Part shown: piece after piece, positions 45,760 through 54,364 of the stretch | Numbering within the stretch: position 1 is the first letter of the stretch | Layout: each line of letters begins with the position of its first letter | Assembly (NCBI RefSeq): GCF_007692705.1 | Contig: NZ_REBN01000128.1 | Location: forward strand, 17,848 to 81,847 | From: Mongoliibacter sp. | GTDB lineage: Bacteria; Bacteroidota; Bacteroidia; Cytophagales; Cyclobacteriaceae | Length of the DNA: 64,000 nucleotides | Direction of reading: 5' to 3' | Translations under genes and position numbers: made by a program | The notes under the pieces: model-generated | Databases searched by the model: none | What the model was told of the DNA's origin: nothing | What the model saw: the letters and a program-made list of their open reading frames with translations, nothing else

Positions 45760-45780
45760 TTCACCCTTATGGGTGATTTT
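45760..45780. terminator. Small terminator-like hairpin
   Basis: TCACCC TTAT GGGTGA followed by TTTT on the plus strand; near the end of the fragment at 45797-45943. Weak, with a 6-bp stem. Confidence 0.3.
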
Positions 45781-45796
45781 AAGAAAAATTGAAAAA

Positions 45797-45943
45797 TCAT
45801 TCTATTTCCAACATTACCAGTATGGTTTCAAGGGACATTCCCCCAGGGTTGAGACCCAACTCACCTTCCGGTACTGCAATCCCAAGCTCATTAAAATAAC
45901 TTTTCCAAATCGAAAATAACTCTCCTGTATCAGGATCATTGAT
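45797..45943 (-). pseudogene. Start-less coding fragment after the small membrane gene
   Basis: A 48-codon frame reads INDPDTGELFSIWKSYFNEL, then a Gly/Pro-rich stretch (IAVPEGELGLNPGGMSLE) and ends TILVMLEIE, stop. Codon usage and composition look genuinely coding, but the frame is closed upstream by TAA directly before the first codon, and the only Met is near the C-terminus. It looks like the 3' remnant of a deleted gene. I do not recognise the parent family. It is in the same frame as the small membrane gene, past two stops (probably chance). Confidence 0.5.
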
Positions 45944-45949
45944 TTAAAT

Positions 45950-46237
45950 TTAGATTACCATAAAAAAGAATATCAAGGCTACTCCCAGTACCAAAATCAT
46001 TTTTTTGGCTTTCTCTTTTGTCTTATCAGTGATTTTTCTTTTCCTCATGACCATCACTGCTATACTTAAGCCAAAAAGTTGTAATGCTATCCCGACTCCG
46101 TTCAAGGGGCCCATCGGTGCTTCCAGTAAATTGAGATTGAGGTTGATCAGCGCCAATAAACACAATGCTATTCCGGTAATTCCAAAAATAAAGGACCGTT
46201 GCAATAGTAGGCCCTCATCCTTATTCATCCAATTCAT
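45950..46237 (-). CDS. Small membrane protein, three transmembrane helices
   Basis: A 95-residue protein: cytosolic start (NWMNKDEGLLLQRSF), hydrophobic segments near 13-31, 43-61 and 75-95, and a basic loop KKRKITDKTKEKAKK before the last one. No known family recognised. It starts 2 nt after the PolX stop, so it is co-transcribed with it. Functional link unknown. Confidence 0.65.
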   Translation of the reverse strand: MNWMNKDEGLLLQRSFIFGITGIALCLLALINLNLNLLEAPMGPLNGVGIALQLFGLSIAVMVMRKRKITDKTKEKAKKMILVLGVALIFFFMVI

Positions 46238-46239
46238 AC

Positions 46240-47949
46240 TTATTTGATTTTACTTTTTCTCTCTTCAAAATATTTTTCCATTTCCTTTAAGCCCAGCGCA
46301 TTAAAAGTCATTTCTCTTGTCAACCCTCCTTTTCTGCCTGCAATCACACCATATCGCATATCAGCATATCCTTCCATTTCGTGAGCATCAGGATTGATGG
46401 CTAATTTGACTCCTTTTTCGAGCGCATACTGAATCCACCTCCAATCCAAGTCAAGGCGCCAAGGGTTTGCATTGATTTCGATCACCACATGATTGCCCGC
46501 ACAGGCATCGATGATTACTTTGTGATCCACAGGGTACCCTTCTCTTCTCAGAAGTAACCTGCCTGTAGGATGCCCCAATATAGTAGTGTAGGGGTTTTCA
46601 ATAGCTTTAAGGAGTCTGGCGGTAGCTTTTTTTCGATCCATACTCAATCCTGAATGGATGGAAGCCACAATAAAATCAAAACTCGCTAACACTTCTTTGG
46701 GGTAATCCAGACTGCCATCAGTTAATATATCACTTTCAATTCCTTTGAAAACCCTGAATGGAGCAAGTTCTTTGTTGAGTCTATCAATCTCCTCTTGCTG
46801 CTTATACACCTTATCAATATCCAATCCGCCTGCATAAGAGGCTGTCCTGCTATGGTCTGAAATACCTAAATACTCATACCCCTGTTCTTTACAGAATTCT
46901 GCCATCTGACGCAATGTATGCTTGCCGTCACTATAGGTAGAGTGGTTGTGTAAAATCCCCTTCAGGTCATCTTCCTGTATAAGTTTATCAAATCCTCCGT
47001 TTTTGCTCAAGTCGAATTCTATAAAACCTTCCCTCAATTCTTCAGGTACCCAAGACAATCCTGCTTTCTCGTATATTTCTTCTTCCCGAACAGCATCCTG
47101 TGTTTCCCTGATAATCGCTGCCATAGTTTTATTCTCCATTACCGGATAAAGCAAATGAGCTTTGCTCCCTGTTCTCAGTAATTTTTCGCTTATAAAATTC
47201 TTGTCTTCGGACAAATGAATCAGAAGCTGTACCTCAGGGTCCTTGAGCTTTCCTCTCCACTTAAATGGACTGGATGTTTTCAGGTCTTTTTCCAGGATTT
47301 CAACGTTATCCAATCCAGCCATTACATCTTGATGGTTTTCGGAAGAGATCAGCCATTCTACAGTTTCAATGATCTCCATTTTCCTGGCAAAATCTCCCAC
47401 CGCTACGATTTTCTTTACCCCTTTTACTTCAGCTAGCTTTCGGCCGAGGCTCTCCATACTTTCCTCTATATCCGCAAAGAGCCATTTACCCATATTGGCA
47501 GCCCTGAACTCCAATGCCTGTATGATACTTTCCTGTGTCTTCTCACCAAAACCCTTGATTTTAGCGACCTGACCCGCTTGGCATGCTTCTAAGAGTTCGT
47601 GTGTGGAAGTAATATCCATTTGCTCCCAAAGTACTTTGACTTTTTTAGGTCCCAGACCTTTGATTTCCAAAACCTCAAGAATACCCATTGGCGTTTTGTC
47701 CAAGAGCTCATCTAAGTATGCACTGCTTCCTGTCGTGTAAAAAGAATATATTACCTCGGCTATGCTTTTGCCAACTCCGCTGATTTTCTGAAGCTCTTCT
47801 ATGCTTTTATCCACGATGGAAACATCTTCTCCTCGCTCTACGGCATTGACTGCAGATTGGTAGCTTCTGATTTTGAAAGTATTCTCATCATGAAGCTCCA
47901 TAAGCTTGATAATGAGTTTGAGTTGGCGTATTATGCTTTTTTGATCCAA
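46240..47949 (-). CDS. PolX-family protein with PHP nuclease and degenerate polymerase palm
   Basis: A 569-residue bacterial PolX: N-terminal 8-kDa/helix-hairpin-helix region (GVGKSIAEVI near 58, KGLGPKKVK near 97, KGFGEKTQE near 131), a palm-like region, and a C-terminal PHP 3'-5' exonuclease (HNHSTYSDG near 334, ISDHS, GIESDIL, ASIHSG, GHPTGRLL, INPDAHEMEGY). In the palm the canonical G[ST]xRRxxETVGDIDIL reads GDFARKMEIIETVEWL (185-200), and a later VDL reads VQL (Q241), so all three polymerase Asp appear replaced (T196, E198, Q241). The nuclease is predicted active, the polymerase dead. See finding. Confidence 0.87.
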   Translation of the reverse strand: MDQKSIIRQLKLIIKLMELHDENTFKIRSYQSAVNAVERGEDVSIVDKSIEELQKISGVGKSIAEVIYSFYTTGSSAYLDELLDKTPMGILEVLEIKGLGPKKVKVLWEQMDITSTHELLEACQAGQVAKIKGFGEKTQESIIQALEFRAANMGKWLFADIEESMESLGRKLAEVKGVKKIVAVGDFARKMEIIETVEWLISSENHQDVMAGLDNVEILEKDLKTSSPFKWRGKLKDPEVQLLIHLSEDKNFISEKLLRTGSKAHLLYPVMENKTMAAIIRETQDAVREEEIYEKAGLSWVPEELREGFIEFDLSKNGGFDKLIQEDDLKGILHNHSTYSDGKHTLRQMAEFCKEQGYEYLGISDHSRTASYAGGLDIDKVYKQQEEIDRLNKELAPFRVFKGIESDILTDGSLDYPKEVLASFDFIVASIHSGLSMDRKKATARLLKAIENPYTTILGHPTGRLLLRREGYPVDHKVIIDACAGNHVVIEINANPWRLDLDWRWIQYALEKGVKLAINPDAHEMEGYADMRYGVIAGRKGGLTREMTFNALGLKEMEKYFEERKSKIK

Positions 47950-48053
47950 AACTTTAGGGAATTAGGTTACTGTTAAGGACAAATGTCATCAATAATTGTT
48001 TCAAATTAAAATCCTAAAACTTATCTTATGCCTGACATAAAAACACTGAAAAT

Positions 48054-48242
48054 ATGAAATTGAGCCTGCCTACCAGACAGGCAGGGATTCCATAGCCTGC
48101 CCCGATCCATCAGGGTGACCTTATAAAAACAAATTATAATCATATGAAATCGAGCATGATCCCGTACCTACGGGATCACACACTGGGATGATTGTAAACC
48201 ATGCGAAGATTCCATATGACCATTGAAAGAAATTATAATCAT
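48054..48242 (+). repeat. Dispersed repeat copy B, two tandem units
   Basis: Unit 1 is 48054-48143 and unit 2 is 48144-48242. Both begin ATGAAAT[C/T]GAGC and end AAATTATAATCAT, and unit 2 is directly followed by the ATG of the EVE gene. It contains GATCCCGTACCTACGGGATC and the CAGACAGGCAGG type stem. It is shared with 33824-33981. Confidence 0.75.
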
Positions 48243-48650
48243 ATGAAATATTGGCTTGTCAAATCCGAACCGGAGGAATTCAGTTACCAAGACCTGCAAG
48301 AGACCAAAGATACTGTTTGGGATGGCGTCCGAAACTATCAAGCGCGAAACTACTTGAAAGAGATGGAATTAGGGGATCTTGTCTTATATTATCACTCTGG
48401 AAAAGAAAAAGCGATTGTTGGCTTAGCGAAAGTTACCGAAGAATCATTCCTCGATGCGAAAGACAAAGAAGGAAAGGGCTGGGTCGCCGTCCGCATTATG
48501 GCTAAGAAATTATTCAAACAACAACTTAGACTTGACCAGATCAAGATGGATCCAAAGCTTGGTGACATGCTCCTATTAAAACAATCCCGGCTATCCGTAA
48601 TGCCGGTAGAAAAGCACGAATTCGACCATATTATCAATTCTACTTCATGA
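48243..48650 (+). CDS. EVE-domain protein
   Basis: A 135-residue protein that is essentially one EVE (PUA-like) domain: YWLVKSEPEEFSYQDLQ, DTVWDGVRNYQARNYLKEM, GDLVLYYHSGKEKAIVGLAKV, and the end LLLKQSRLSVMPVEKHEFDHI. EVE domains bind modified bases in DNA or RNA. The start at 48243 is preferred; upstream the frame continues through the repeat with an in-frame ATG. The last 4 nt overlap the next gene (ATGA). Confidence 0.9.
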   Translation: MKYWLVKSEPEEFSYQDLQETKDTVWDGVRNYQARNYLKEMELGDLVLYYHSGKEKAIVGLAKVTEESFLDAKDKEGKGWVAVRIMAKKLFKQQLRLDQIKMDPKLGDMLLLKQSRLSVMPVEKHEFDHIINSTS

Positions 48651-50269
48651 AATCCATAGTACTCATTTTAGGTTTTCTTTTATTTCAACAGTCTCTACAG
48701 GCTCAGGTAATGTTTGTAGAAAGGTTTGAATTTGAATCCAAGTATCAGGAAAAAGATTTTATGGTCATGAATAGACCTGGTGGCTTGATCGCCTTTCGGT
48801 CCCAACCTGAAAGGGGCTTCAACCTCCGCACTAGACTCCAATTGATTCTGACAGACTTTCAATTGGAAGTGGAGCGTTTTTCTGAAGTTTTGATCAAAGA
48901 TAATTTTGACTTGGCAGGTTATGATTTAGACGGTGATTATTTTTACGCCCTTTTCCAAAAAGGCAGCAGCGCCACCTCCGATAGATATGCACTAGAGATA
49001 AATCTCAAAACTGAAGAAGTAAATGAAATTCTCTTAGAGTATGTCCATGCCATGGATTTACAGGAATTTTTTGTACTCAATAGAAAAGCTGTGTTTTTAG
49101 GCATTTCCGAGATGAGGCCTCTTGTCCAGATCTTGAATATTGAGAACAATGACTTATTCACTGTTCAGGGTGTATACTCCAAGGATACCAATGTTCTTCA
49201 AATCAGAAAAGATACGGAGCTGGGCTTAATAGATGTACTTCTCAGCAAAAGAGACCGATTAAAAGATAAACAATTGACCGTGTTTAGTTTTGACGATGAA
49301 GGCAATAAAATCCGAGAGGTCAATATCTCAAACCCAAATCCGAGAGAAAATGAGTTCACAGAAGGTCTTCTTACTCCTTATTTTGAATACCAGCAGAGTA
49401 TCCTCGGTACTTACGGAAAGAAAAGGCGGGAAGCTTACCTCGGATTATATATTACTGATATCAATCAATTTGGGGAATATGAAACCAAGTTTTACACCAT
49501 GGAGGATTTTCCAAATTTCTATAGCTACCTGCCTGAAAAACAACAGGAAAGAAAATTAAGGAGCTTGGAAAGAACGCTTAGGAAGGGCAAAACACCCTAT
49601 ATCACTGATGTTTTGTCAACAAGAGAAATCGTTCCCATGGAAGATGGTTTCCTATTACATAATGATCATTTCATTGCCACCAATCCCAGGTATATCCCTC
49701 GTGATGGTATGTATGCAAATGATGCTTATAGATTCTTCCCAAACAGAACACTTTTTCATGGCCCTGTGAGTGGATACCACTATAATCCCATGTTTTATTC
49801 CCCAAGGCACCCCTACTCCAATTGGCAACAGAATGGCTCATATAAATTTCTATCTTCTTACTTCATCTTTATCGACAGGGAGGGGCGGGTAATATGGGAC
49901 AATGCCTTCAATCTCGAAAACAAGACGGTGGACTATCCCGGTAAATTTGGAGAAATTGCTTATGACGGACAAAAACTGCATTACCTGTATTTGGATTGGG
50001 GAAAACTCAAAATGAGTTATATGAAAAATGCAGAGGTAATATTTGAAAATATCCCATTTGATTTTGAGTTGATCAATGAAAGTGAACGAATACGCGATAC
50101 CCAAGAACAAAGTCTCAGCCTGAGTTGGTGGTATGGTGACTATTTTCTGTTATCCGGCAAGCAGAAAATCCGGTTTCTGAACGACCAAAACAGAGAAGAG
50201 ACAAGGGATGTGTTTTTTATGACTAAAATAAAAGTTGATGGAGACCTTTACGTTCCTGATGAAGATTGA
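48647..50269 (+). CDS. Exported protein of unknown function
   Basis: A 540-residue protein with signal peptide MKSIVLILGFLLFQQSLQAQ. The rest is beta-rich and hydrophilic with many aromatic residues and no domain that I can name; a propeller-like fold is possible from the spacing of hydrophobic strands. It overlaps the EVE gene by 4 nt (ATGA), so the two are co-translated. Function unknown. Confidence 0.7.
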   Translation: MKSIVLILGFLLFQQSLQAQVMFVERFEFESKYQEKDFMVMNRPGGLIAFRSQPERGFNLRTRLQLILTDFQLEVERFSEVLIKDNFDLAGYDLDGDYFYALFQKGSSATSDRYALEINLKTEEVNEILLEYVHAMDLQEFFVLNRKAVFLGISEMRPLVQILNIENNDLFTVQGVYSKDTNVLQIRKDTELGLIDVLLSKRDRLKDKQLTVFSFDDEGNKIREVNISNPNPRENEFTEGLLTPYFEYQQSILGTYGKKRREAYLGLYITDINQFGEYETKFYTMEDFPNFYSYLPEKQQERKLRSLERTLRKGKTPYITDVLSTREIVPMEDGFLLHNDHFIATNPRYIPRDGMYANDAYRFFPNRTLFHGPVSGYHYNPMFYSPRHPYSNWQQNGSYKFLSSYFIFIDREGRVIWDNAFNLENKTVDYPGKFGEIAYDGQKLHYLYLDWGKLKMSYMKNAEVIFENIPFDFELINESERIRDTQEQSLSLSWWYGDYFLLSGKQKIRFLNDQNREETRDVFFMTKIKVDGDLYVPDED

Positions 50270-50344
50270 ACATATTTACAATTAGTTTTTCGGTAAATCA
50301 GCTATGTGAATCTTCAGCTTACTTCCAACTTCTTCAATTATGTT

Positions 50345-50352
50345 TATATTTG
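50345..50352 (+). promoter_or_regulatory. -7 box of the pyrRB operon
   Basis: TATATTTG (TAnnTTTG) ends 16 nt before the chosen pyrR ATG (50369), implying a leader of about 10 nt, too short for an attenuator or PyrR-binding RNA loop. No good -33 TTTG. Confidence 0.5.
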
Positions 50353-50368
50353 CATCCAAAGCAAAGCC

Positions 50369-50911
50369 ATGCAAAAAAGACTTGTACTGGATCAACAGCA
50401 AATCGCCATCATCCTCAAGCGCTTCTGCCATCAGTTGATCGAAAATCATGACAACTTCGAGAATACTGTATTTTTAGGCCTCCAACCTAGAGGGCCAATT
50501 GTATTGGACAAAATCGTTGATTTGATCCAGGAAATCTCCGGCCAGGAAGTTCCTTATGGCTACCTGGATGCTACTTTTCATCGGGATGATTTCAGAAGAA
50601 GGGACCTCCCACTCAAAGCAAACGAGACAAAGGTTAATTTCCTCATTGAGGGCAAAAAGGTGATTCTAATCGATGATGTGCTTTACAAAGGGAGATCTGT
50701 GAGAGCTGCTCTTGATGCCATGATTGCTTTTGGAAGACCACAAAAAGTTGAACTCATGGTTCTGGTAGACAGGAAATATACCAGAGATTACCCCATCATG
50801 CCAGATTATTGTGGGGTCAAAGTTAATACCTTGGAAAGCCAGTACGTCTCTGTAGAATGGGTAGAGAACGGATTTGAAAAAGACTCCATTTGGATCACTG
50901 AAAAAGTATAA
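50369..50911 (+). CDS. pyrR: PyrR-type uracil phosphoribosyltransferase/regulator
   Basis: A 180-residue type I phosphoribosyltransferase with the PRPP loop VILIDDVLYKGRSVRAALDA, FLGLQPRGPIVL and LDATFHRDDFRRRDLP, typical of PyrR. The start is the Met of MQKRLVLDQQ, 17 nt after the -7 box. PyrR converts uracil + PRPP to UMP and in Gram-positives also attenuates pyr mRNA. The short leader here argues against that mechanism. pyrB follows after 8 nt. Confidence 0.9.
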   Translation: MQKRLVLDQQQIAIILKRFCHQLIENHDNFENTVFLGLQPRGPIVLDKIVDLIQEISGQEVPYGYLDATFHRDDFRRRDLPLKANETKVNFLIEGKKVILIDDVLYKGRSVRAALDAMIAFGRPQKVELMVLVDRKYTRDYPIMPDYCGVKVNTLESQYVSVEWVENGFEKDSIWITEKV

Positions 50912-50919
50912 AGCCTACT

Positions 50920-51843
50920 ATGTCACAACTCAGCAGCAGACACCTACTAGGAATAAAAGACATCACAGCAGAAGACATTCAGCTGATCTTCGAGACGGCA
51001 GACAATTTCAAAGAAGTCCTCAACAGACCTATCAAAAAAGTCCCTTCACTACGTGATATTACCATTGCCAATATATTTTTTGAAAATTCAACCCGTACAA
51101 AGCTATCCTTTGAACTGGCGGAAAAAAGACTTTCAGCTGATGTTGTCAACTTTTCATCCAGCAACAGTTCGGTGAAGAAAGGTGAAACCCTGATTGATAC
51201 CGTAAACAACATCTTATCCATGAAGGTGGATATGGTAGTCATGAGACACAGCAGCCCCGGGGCGCCCCACTTTCTTTCCAGAAATATCAAAGCCAATATT
51301 GTTAACGCAGGAGATGGGACACATGAACACCCTACCCAGGCACTATTAGATGCCTTTTCCATCCGAGAAAAACTTGGCGATGTGGCGGGGAAAAAGGTCG
51401 CTATCATTGGAGACATATTGCATTCCAGGGTGGCATTGTCCAATATATTCTGTCTTCAAAAGTTAGGAGCTGAGGTGATGGTTTGTGGACCGATCACCTT
51501 ACTCCCCAAGCACATCGCTTCACTTGGAGTCAAAATAGAATATGATATTCAAAAAGCATTGGAATGGTGCGATGTAGCCAATATTCTTAGGATTCAACTT
51601 GAGCGTCAACAAATTAAGTATTTCCCCTCGCTACGTGAATACTCCCTTTTCTACGGAGTAAACAAAAAAATGCTTGACCGTCTTGATAAGGAAATAGTCA
51701 TCATGCACCCAGGCCCCATCAACAGAGGTGTAGAATTGAATTCAGATGTCGCAGACTCAGAACACTCTATTATTTTGCACCAGGTCGAAAATGGAGTAGC
51801 GATAAGAATGGCAGTCTTGTATCTTTTAGCTGGGGTGAGATAA
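50920..51843 (+). CDS. pyrB: Aspartate carbamoyltransferase catalytic subunit
   Basis: A 307-residue enzyme joining carbamoyl phosphate and aspartate, the committed step of pyrimidine synthesis. Motifs: FFENSTRTKLSFE (carbamoyl-P site), HEHPTQALLDAFSI, IGDILHSRVALSN and VIMHPGPINRGVE. Of normal length. The regulatory subunit PyrI is not adjacent. Operon pyrR-pyrB, ended by a hairpin. Confidence 0.95.
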   Translation: MSQLSSRHLLGIKDITAEDIQLIFETADNFKEVLNRPIKKVPSLRDITIANIFFENSTRTKLSFELAEKRLSADVVNFSSSNSSVKKGETLIDTVNNILSMKVDMVVMRHSSPGAPHFLSRNIKANIVNAGDGTHEHPTQALLDAFSIREKLGDVAGKKVAIIGDILHSRVALSNIFCLQKLGAEVMVCGPITLLPKHIASLGVKIEYDIQKALEWCDVANILRIQLERQQIKYFPSLREYSLFYGVNKKMLDRLDKEIVIMHPGPINRGVELNSDVADSEHSIILHQVENGVAIRMAVLYLLAGVR

Positions 51844-51856
51844 AAAAACAGAGATT

Positions 51857-51893
51857 AAAAAAGGGCTACCGAAATGGCAGCCCTTAATTTTTA
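51857..51893. terminator. Bidirectional terminator between pyrB and hslU
   Basis: AAGGGCTaCC with GGcAGCCCTT, loop GAAAT, A run on the left and T run on the right; it serves convergent pyrB and hslU. Confidence 0.8.
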
Positions 51894-53297
51894 TAAAATG
51901 TATTGTGAAAGGTCTCTGTTTTTGACAAGAGAACTAAGTCTTTCATCCACCATTTCTTTAGTGATCATGATCTTAGAATTGGCCTCTATGGTATCAGGGA
52001 CATCAAAGAGGAAATCATTAAGTAGATGACTCATCACTGTATGAAGTCTTCTGGCCCCAATGTTTTCTACTTCCTCGTTAATCTTAAATGCCAATTTCGC
52101 AATCTCCCGTATTGACTCATCATTATACTCTAAATGGACCTGCTCTGCTCCAAATAAAGCCTGATACTGTTTGGTCAATGCGTTTTTTGGTTCCTTCAAA
52201 ATCCTATAAAAATCGTCTTCTGTCAGACTGCTCAACTCTACCCTGATTGGGAACCTACCCTGAAGTTCTGGAATGAGGTCAGATGGCTTACTTACATGAA
52301 ATGCACCCGCAGCAATAAATAATACGTGGTCCGTATTGATGATGCCATACTTGGTGTTGACAGCACTTCCTTCTACTATAGGCAAGAGATCTCTTTGAAC
52401 ACCTTCTCTACTGACATCAGGTCCTCCACTTCCTTTACCACTTTTGGAAGCGATCTTATCAATCTCATCTATGAAAATAATCCCGTTATTCTCCGCCAAC
52501 CAGATGGCTTCCTCTTTTACTTCATCAAAATCTATAAGCTTGGAGGCTTCTTCTTCCATCAAAACTTTCCTAGCCTCAGCAATGGTTAACTTCCTTTTCT
52601 TTGTCTTTTTAGGCATCATACCGGAAATCATATCCTGAATCCCAGACATGGCTGCGTCGTCCATCATACCATTGCCTATCATCCCTATTCCTACAGGAGG
52701 ACTTTGCTTTACATTAATTTCAATTTTCCTGTCTTCCAACTCCCCATTTTTGAGCTTTTCACGAAACCTGTCTCTTGTTCTTTCATTGAGTTCATCTTCC
52801 GATGCACTTTCAGGATTGAAGTCAGGGTTGGTTTGACCTGGAGAAGTTCTCAAAAACCCCGGAGACTTCACAGGTGGAATCAAAATATCCAATATTGCTT
52901 CATCAACAGCTTCTGCAGCTTTCTCTTTTACCTGCTCATTTTTATTTTCTCTCACCAAATGAACTGCCTGCTCTACCAGGTCTCTGACCATACTTTCCAC
53001 ATCTCGTCCCACATATCCAACTTCGGTAAATTTGGATGCTTCCACTTTTGTAAAAGGTGCATTGGCTATTTTGGCAAGCCTTCTGGCAATTTCAGTTTTA
53101 CCTACGCCGGTCGAGCCTATCATCAGGATATTGTTGGGTACGATATCTTTTTGAATATCGGTTTTTACATTCAACCTTCTGATCCTGTTTCTTAAGGCTA
53201 TGGCTACATTTCTCTTGGCATCATTTTGCCCAATAATATATTTGTCAAGCTCACCCACTATTTGTCGGGGCGTTAAATGATTGATGTCGTTTCTCAT
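51891..53297 (-). CDS. hslU: HslUV protease ATPase subunit
   Basis: A 468-residue AAA+ unfoldase: LTPRQIVGELDKYIIGQNDAKRNVAIALRNR at the start, Walker A GSTGVGKT at 61-68, Walker B IIFIDEIDKIAS, an I-domain insertion (about 130-240), sensor motifs and a C-terminal LSQYIL tail that docks on HslV. The protease partner hslV is not in this window. It follows porQ by 15 nt in a lon-porQ-hslU operon. Confidence 0.96.
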   Translation of the reverse strand: MRNDINHLTPRQIVGELDKYIIGQNDAKRNVAIALRNRIRRLNVKTDIQKDIVPNNILMIGSTGVGKTEIARRLAKIANAPFTKVEASKFTEVGYVGRDVESMVRDLVEQAVHLVRENKNEQVKEKAAEAVDEAILDILIPPVKSPGFLRTSPGQTNPDFNPESASEDELNERTRDRFREKLKNGELEDRKIEINVKQSPPVGIGMIGNGMMDDAAMSGIQDMISGMMPKKTKKRKLTIAEARKVLMEEEASKLIDFDEVKEEAIWLAENNGIIFIDEIDKIASKSGKGSGGPDVSREGVQRDLLPIVEGSAVNTKYGIINTDHVLFIAAGAFHVSKPSDLIPELQGRFPIRVELSSLTEDDFYRILKEPKNALTKQYQALFGAEQVHLEYNDESIREIAKLAFKINEEVENIGARRLHTVMSHLLNDFLFDVPDTIEANSKIMITKEMVDERLSSLVKNRDLSQYIL

Positions 53298-53312
53298 AAT
53301 TTTTTTTAACGA

Positions 53313-54353
53313 TTAAAACGTTCTCCACTCGTTGATTGCGGTCGATATTCCAAAAACATTGGAACCTCCCGGTATATTGTAAAACATCCTTGCGTAGGAT
53401 AGTTCGAATTTTTTCACTCTAAATGCAAATCCACCTGAAAACCCGGCTGCTCCGGCACCTGCTGCAGTTTCAAACTCCTTTCGGATAAGATGGTTGTACC
53501 CAAGCCGAAGTATTAATTGCTCACTTGCCAGAATTTCCACTCCAAAGACTGCTCTTCTAAATAACTTATCAGCCATTCCAACTTCCAAAGCCCCTCTTGA
53601 TGGGTTCGGAATAAAGAAATCCACTTCTCTATTTTGAAGGTTACGTAGGCTTAAATGAAACCTAAACGGAGCGTATTCCGGTTTGAAGCTGCCTCCTAAT
53701 CTTAGATCAGATGGCATTTGCAGGCTTTGGTTTTCCAGGTAAGTACTCAAACCAAACCCTACATTTCGGGCATTGATTCCCAATATCAGATCCAGTTCAG
53801 GATGGTGATAATTGACTCCAAAGTCAAAAACCACAGCATAAGCCTGATAGCTTTCCAGCACTGAACCCAATAATTTCACATTGCCACCATACCTAAATAC
53901 TTCGGTACCCTCACTGTATCCCAAAACCAGAGCAAACTCATTGGCACCAAACTCACCCGTAGGCATTCCAATAGGATCAAAACCTTCAAACCTGCCGTAA
54001 TCCATATATTGCAACCCGATTCCCCATATTCCCCGAAAAGGGCCTTCAAAGGTATAGCCTACTGTTGCCGCTTGGATTCCACCAGGAAAATTCAAGTAAT
54101 GGAATGATGGCGTTTGAAGTACAGTACTATCCAGAAGTGCTGGATTGGAAAGAAACATCAAGGGGTCTTTTCCCGCAGTGATATTGACCCCACCCAAAGC
54201 AGCTAATTTTGCCTGGGAAGGATTATCGATAAAATTAAAAGCAGCATTACCGGTTTGAGCAAGCAGATCTGATGTGCAAAACACTATGATTCCGAAACAA
54301 AAAGCTGCGGAAAAATAAATTTTTCTGACTTCATTTCTGACAGACCGCTCCAA
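53313..54353 (-). CDS. porQ: Type IX secretion system protein PorQ
   Basis: A 346-residue outer-membrane barrel (FadL-like PorV/PorQ group) with a signal peptide ending LLAQ. The pattern NFIDNPSQAKLAALGGVNITAGKDPLMFLSNPALL and the barrel ends match PorQ, a component of the PorU-PorV-PorZ-PorQ attachment complex that fixes T9SS cargo on the surface (known from Porphyromonas). Other T9SS genes are not adjacent, as is usual for PorQ. Second gene of the lon operon. Confidence 0.88.
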   Translation of the reverse strand: MERSVRNEVRKIYFSAAFCFGIIVFCTSDLLAQTGNAAFNFIDNPSQAKLAALGGVNITAGKDPLMFLSNPALLDSTVLQTPSFHYLNFPGGIQAATVGYTFEGPFRGIWGIGLQYMDYGRFEGFDPIGMPTGEFGANEFALVLGYSEGTEVFRYGGNVKLLGSVLESYQAYAVVFDFGVNYHHPELDLILGINARNVGFGLSTYLENQSLQMPSDLRLGGSFKPEYAPFRFHLSLRNLQNREVDFFIPNPSRGALEVGMADKLFRRAVFGVEILASEQLILRLGYNHLIRKEFETAAGAGAAGFSGGFAFRVKKFELSYARMFYNIPGGSNVFGISTAINEWRTF

Positions 54354-54364
54354 TAGGGATTGAA

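Noticed and set aside
48201..48242. Upstream start of the EVE gene
   Set aside because: It translates the end of the repeat (MRRFHMTIERNYNH); the EVE fold begins at MKYWLVKSEP.
50306..50368. 21-residue upstream extension of PyrR
   Set aside because: It overlaps the -7 box TATATTTG, so it would not be transcribed as a leader of the mRNA.
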